From assembly GCF_002086275.1 (NCBI RefSeq), contig NZ_MVHT01000049.1, positions 1 through 47,064 of the forward strand: a stretch of 47,064 bases of DNA. The letters run 5' to 3'. A program made the translations under genes and the position numbers. Positions 44,892 through 47,064 of this stretch are shown here, piece after piece (within the stretch, counting starts at the first letter, position 1; the number at the start of each line of letters is the position of its first letter). This stretch comes from Mycobacterium intermedium. Lineage in GTDB: Bacteria > Actinomycetota > Actinomycetes > Mycobacteriales > Mycobacteriaceae. The notes under the pieces are model-generated. The model ran no database searches, was not told where the DNA came from, and was given only the letters and a program-made list of their open reading frames with translations.

Positions 44892-45372
44892 CCCAGCGGA
44901 TCTCGAGGTGGTGGCTCGTCAGCTCGGCCGCGCGCCTCGTGGAGTGCTTTCCATCGCTTACCGGTGCCCCGACGGCACACCGGGAGTGGTGAAGACCGCG
45001 CCGAGACTTCCTGATGGCACACCGTTTCCGACGTTGTACTACCTGACGCATCCGGTTCTCACGTCGGCGGCGAGCAGATTGGAAACCACCGGCCTCATGC
45101 GTGAGATGACCGAGCGTTTAGGAAGGGAACCGGAGTTGGCCGCCGCTTATCGGCGGGCGCACGAGTCGTATTTGGCGGAGCGGAATGCGATCGAGCCGCT
45201 TGGGACCGGGGTTTCGGCCGGTGGTATGCCCGATCGGGTCAAGTGTCTGCATGTGTTGATCGCGCATTCGCTGGCTAAGGGGCCCGGGTTGAACCCTCTT
45301 GGTGATGAGGCGGTGTGGCTATTGGCCGCGGAGCCTTCCACGGTGGCGATGCTGACGGGAGAGTGGCGCTGA
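44884..45372 (+). CDS. DUF501-family protein
   Basis: A 162-residue cytoplasmic protein of the conserved actinobacterial family DUF501, without known function. Family features are ARQLGRAPRGVLSIAYRCP near the N-terminus, FPTLYYLTHPVL, and the HVLIAHSLAKGPGLNPLGDE helix and loop. The GTG at 44884 lies inside the end of ftsB, and the stop overlaps the ppx2 start (TGATG), which points to coupled translation across division and polyphosphate genes. It is equivalent to Rv1025. Confidence 0.9.
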   Translation: MVDPADLEVVARQLGRAPRGVLSIAYRCPDGTPGVVKTAPRLPDGTPFPTLYYLTHPVLTSAASRLETTGLMREMTERLGREPELAAAYRRAHESYLAERNAIEPLGTGVSAGGMPDRVKCLHVLIAHSLAKGPGLNPLGDEAVWLLAAEPSTVAMLTGEWR

Positions 45373-46331
45373 TGTCAGGGAGGACTAGGCGTCTCGCCGG
45401 TATCGACTGCGGTACCAATTCGCTGCGGTTGCTCATTGCCGACGTTGCCGACGGTGCGTTGCGCGATGTTCACCGCGAAATGCGAATTGTGCGGCTGGGG
45501 CAGGGAGTTGATGCCACGGGCGAGTTCGCCGATGCGGCGATCGAACGGACCCGCGTCGCGCTGACTGACTACGCGGAGTTGTTACGGAAGCACGGCGTCG
45601 AAAGGGTGCGGATGGTCGCGACGTCGGCAGCGCGCGATGTGGCCAATCGCGATGTCTTCTTTGCCATGACGGCCGAGGTGCTCGGTGCGGTGATTCCCGG
45701 CTCGGTGGCCGAAGTGATCACCGGCGCTGAGGAAGCAAAGTTGTCATTTCGTGGTGCTGTCGGTGAATTGGACAGTGCCGAAGCTCCTTTCGTGGTTGTC
45801 GACTTAGGGGGCGGGTCGACGGAAATCGTGCTCGGCAAGTCGGGCGCCGATGTGGTGGCGAGCTATTCGGCGGATATCGGCTGTGTCCGGTTGACCGAGC
45901 GCTGTCTGCACTCCGATCCGCCGACCGCCGACGAGGTGGCGGCGGCTCGGTTTGTGGTTCGCGAAAAGCTCGATGCCGCACTGCAAGTGGTGCCGGTCGA
46001 GGAAGCCCGGACGTGGGTGGGATTGGCCGGGACGATGACCACCTTGTCTGCACTGGCACATGAGATGCCGGCGTATGACTCTGCGGCCATTCACCTTTCG
46101 CGGGTTCCGGGCGATAGATTGATGGCCGTCTGCGAGGGATTGATCGGTATGACTCGTGCCGAACGTGCCGCCCTGGGTCCGATGCACGAGGGCCGGGTGG
46201 ACGTAATCGGCGGCGGTGCAATCGTTGTCGAGGAGTTGGCGCGTGAGTTGCGTGCCCGGGCGGGCATCGATGAGTTGGTCGTCAGCGAGCATGACATCTT
46301 GGATGGGATCGTGTTGTCGCTGTGCGGCTGA
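45372..46331 (+). CDS. ppx2: Ppx/GppA-family exopolyphosphatase
   Basis: A 319-residue ASKHA-fold phosphatase. Phosphate-binding loops are AGIDCGTNSLRLLIADV and FVVVDLGGGSTEIVLG. The Glu-containing RTWVGLAGTMTTLSALA and the C-terminal VDVIGGGAIVVEEL are present. It removes terminal phosphate from long-chain polyphosphate and may act on (p)ppGpp-like nucleotides, so it links to the stringent response. The length matches Rv1026 exactly. The final codons (SLCG and stop) lie at the start of a tandem repeat that continues downstream. Confidence 0.95.
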   Translation: MSGRTRRLAGIDCGTNSLRLLIADVADGALRDVHREMRIVRLGQGVDATGEFADAAIERTRVALTDYAELLRKHGVERVRMVATSAARDVANRDVFFAMTAEVLGAVIPGSVAEVITGAEEAKLSFRGAVGELDSAEAPFVVVDLGGGSTEIVLGKSGADVVASYSADIGCVRLTERCLHSDPPTADEVAAARFVVREKLDAALQVVPVEEARTWVGLAGTMTTLSALAHEMPAYDSAAIHLSRVPGDRLMAVCEGLIGMTRAERAALGPMHEGRVDVIGGGAIVVEELARELRARAGIDELVVSEHDILDGIVLSLCG

Positions 46332-46505
46332 GTCACATCTGTCGCTTGCGTCTCTAGCCCGGGTGGGTGGCTTCGTGCCCGGCTTGTAGCGACAATCTGG
46401 GGGTGCGGCGCTGTCGCTGTGCGGCTGAGTCACATCTGTCGCTTGCGTCTCTAGCCCGGGCGGGTGGCTTCGTGCCCGGCTTGTAGCGACAATCTGGGGG
46501 TGCTG
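46316..46505. repeat. Tandem 97-bp duplication including the ppx2 stop
   Basis: GTCGCTGTGCGGCTGAGTCA and the sequence after it occur at 46316 and again at 46413, nearly identical through GTAGCGACAATCTGGGGGTG. The first copy contains the last four codons and the stop of ppx2; the second is non-coding. Within each unit a segment from GTCGCTTGCGTCTCTAGCCC to GGCTTGTAGCGAC is an imperfect palindrome. An inverted, diverged copy of the same segment lies at about 46957-47024. Confidence 0.9.
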
Positions 46506-46574
46506 CCGACCGCGAGATCGGTTGTGCAGCAGAACTTTCAATTTCATGTCGGACCCGTATGCGAATGTTATGAC

Positions 46575-46868
46575 ATGACCAGACAACTCCGTGGGATCGA
46601 ACTTCGTTACGTACTGACGTTGCACCTGGCACTACATGGGCCGGCGACCGTCGCCGAAATGATTGATGTGCTGAAGTACTACGGCTTCAGCGTTCGAGGC
46701 AGGCCATCCAAGGCCATTTCCGACGCTCTGCGTTGGGAGGCGGGACGGGACCGGGTGCGGCGGCTGAAGCGCGGCCGATACGGGCCGGGGTGCATACCGC
46801 GCGGTACCGAACACCGAATTCATCAACGAGTGCTTGCGTTGCGGGAGGCGGCGAAATTGTCCGCGTGA
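46575..46868 (+). CDS. Small winged-helix-like protein
   Basis: A 97-residue basic protein. Its pattern (RYVLTLHLALHGPATVAEMI, then GRPSKAISDALRWEAGRDRV, then RLKRGRYGPG) suggests a helix-turn-helix followed by a short basic wing, so DNA binding is plausible. I recognise this as a recurrent mycobacterial hypothetical-protein type but cannot assign a function. The ATG at 46575 is chosen because upstream codons run into the repeat. It stands alone between a repeat array (46316-46505) and an inverted copy of it (about 46957-47024), like a cargo gene. Confidence 0.7.
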   Translation: MTRQLRGIELRYVLTLHLALHGPATVAEMIDVLKYYGFSVRGRPSKAISDALRWEAGRDRVRRLKRGRYGPGCIPRGTEHRIHQRVLALREAAKLSA

Positions 46869-46879
46869 GCTCGGTGAGC

Positions 46880-47040
46880 TCGCCGCCCGCAGAGGAGACG
46901 CAAGTGGCCGAAATGATTTCAGTTGGTGCCGAGCGCTTTGTGCCCGTCGGGTGGTGGCTCGCGTTGTCGCTACGAGCCGGGCACGAGGCCACCCGTCCGG
47001 AACGGAGACGCAAGTGACGGGTGTGACTTGCCGTGAAGCG
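46880..47040 (-). repeat. Inverted, diverged copies of the ppx2-proximal repeat
   Basis: The segment GTTGTCGCTACGAGCCGGGC through GAGACGCAAGTGACGGGTGT (about 46957-47024) is the reverse complement of the 46330-46395 unit, with roughly four in five bases matching by eye. A second fragment with GAGGAGACGCAAGTGGC lies near 46893-46910. They close the right side of the small winged-helix gene. The remaining bases to the window end show no gene. Confidence 0.75.
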
Positions 47041-47064
47041 TCAGCGCCAACCGCGCACTTGTCG

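Overview
The window is high-GC actinobacterial DNA whose conserved genes follow the order of the Mycobacterium tuberculosis segment Rv1002c to Rv1026: pmt, rsmI, an Rv1004c-like secreted protein, pabB, an Rv1006-like lipoprotein, metG, tatD, rpfB, rsmA, ispE, pks16, pth, rplY, lpqT, prs, glmU, tRNA-Gln, an Rv1019-like TetR regulator, mfd, mazG, lpqU, eno, ftsB, a DUF501 gene and ppx2. GTG and TTG starts are frequent, several starts look leaderless, and there are typical mycobacterial lipoproteins. I read it as a chromosome segment of a non-tuberculous Mycobacterium. Synteny and family statements come from memory of those families, not from a search.

Layout. 1-1500: a DUF559/AbiEi-like gene on the minus strand, bracketed by palindromic repeats (five copies on one side, two on the other). 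1500-6700: the conserved block pmt, rsmI, Rv1004c-like and pabB. 6700-12000: genes I do not expect between pabB and the Rv1006-like gene. These are an ECF41-type sigma factor translationally coupled to an FAD-dependent oxidoreductase, a long perfect hairpin, an FkbM-type methyltransferase, and a GAF-GGDEF-EAL c-di-GMP enzyme with a TTG start. 12000-18500: the Rv1006-like lipoprotein, two tandem TetR regulators of gamma-butyrolactone-receptor type, a small PAS protein, metG and tatD.

18500-25000: the rpfB-rsmA-ispE operon, with a terminator-like hairpin in the rpfB leader, then the acyl-AMP ligase pks16 gene and the rplY-pth pair. 25000-32000: a second accessory block with a short-chain dehydrogenase, a cytochrome P450, a large cyclase/ATPase/LuxR regulator and a membrane GGDEF protein. 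GCGCAATT-type palindromes lie on both sides of the LuxR gene. 32000-36000: the tightly packed prs-arsC-lpqT cluster, glmU, tRNA-Gln and two kinds of hairpin repeat. 36000-46300: the TetR regulator, a small Cys-containing secreted protein, mfd, mazG, lpqU, eno, ftsB, DUF501 and ppx2. 46300-47064: a small winged-helix-like gene bracketed by an inverted pair of about 65-bp repeats. The left repeat is tandemly duplicated and includes the 3' end of ppx2.

How the genes fit together. The conserved backbone handles cell-envelope growth (protein mannosylation, RpfB and LpqU muralytic enzymes, GlmU, FtsB), translation (MetG, RsmA, RsmI, Pth, L25, tRNA-Gln), central metabolism (enolase, PRPP, isoprenoid and folate precursors) and genome or nucleotide hygiene (Mfd, MazG). 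The accessory genes are mostly signalling: an alternative sigma factor, two c-di-GMP enzymes, a cyclase-LuxR regulator, TetR receptors and a PAS sensor. The best candidates for undescribed biology are the two repeat-bracketed single-gene cassettes at the window ends and the operator-like palindromes shared by the P450, LuxR and GGDEF genes.
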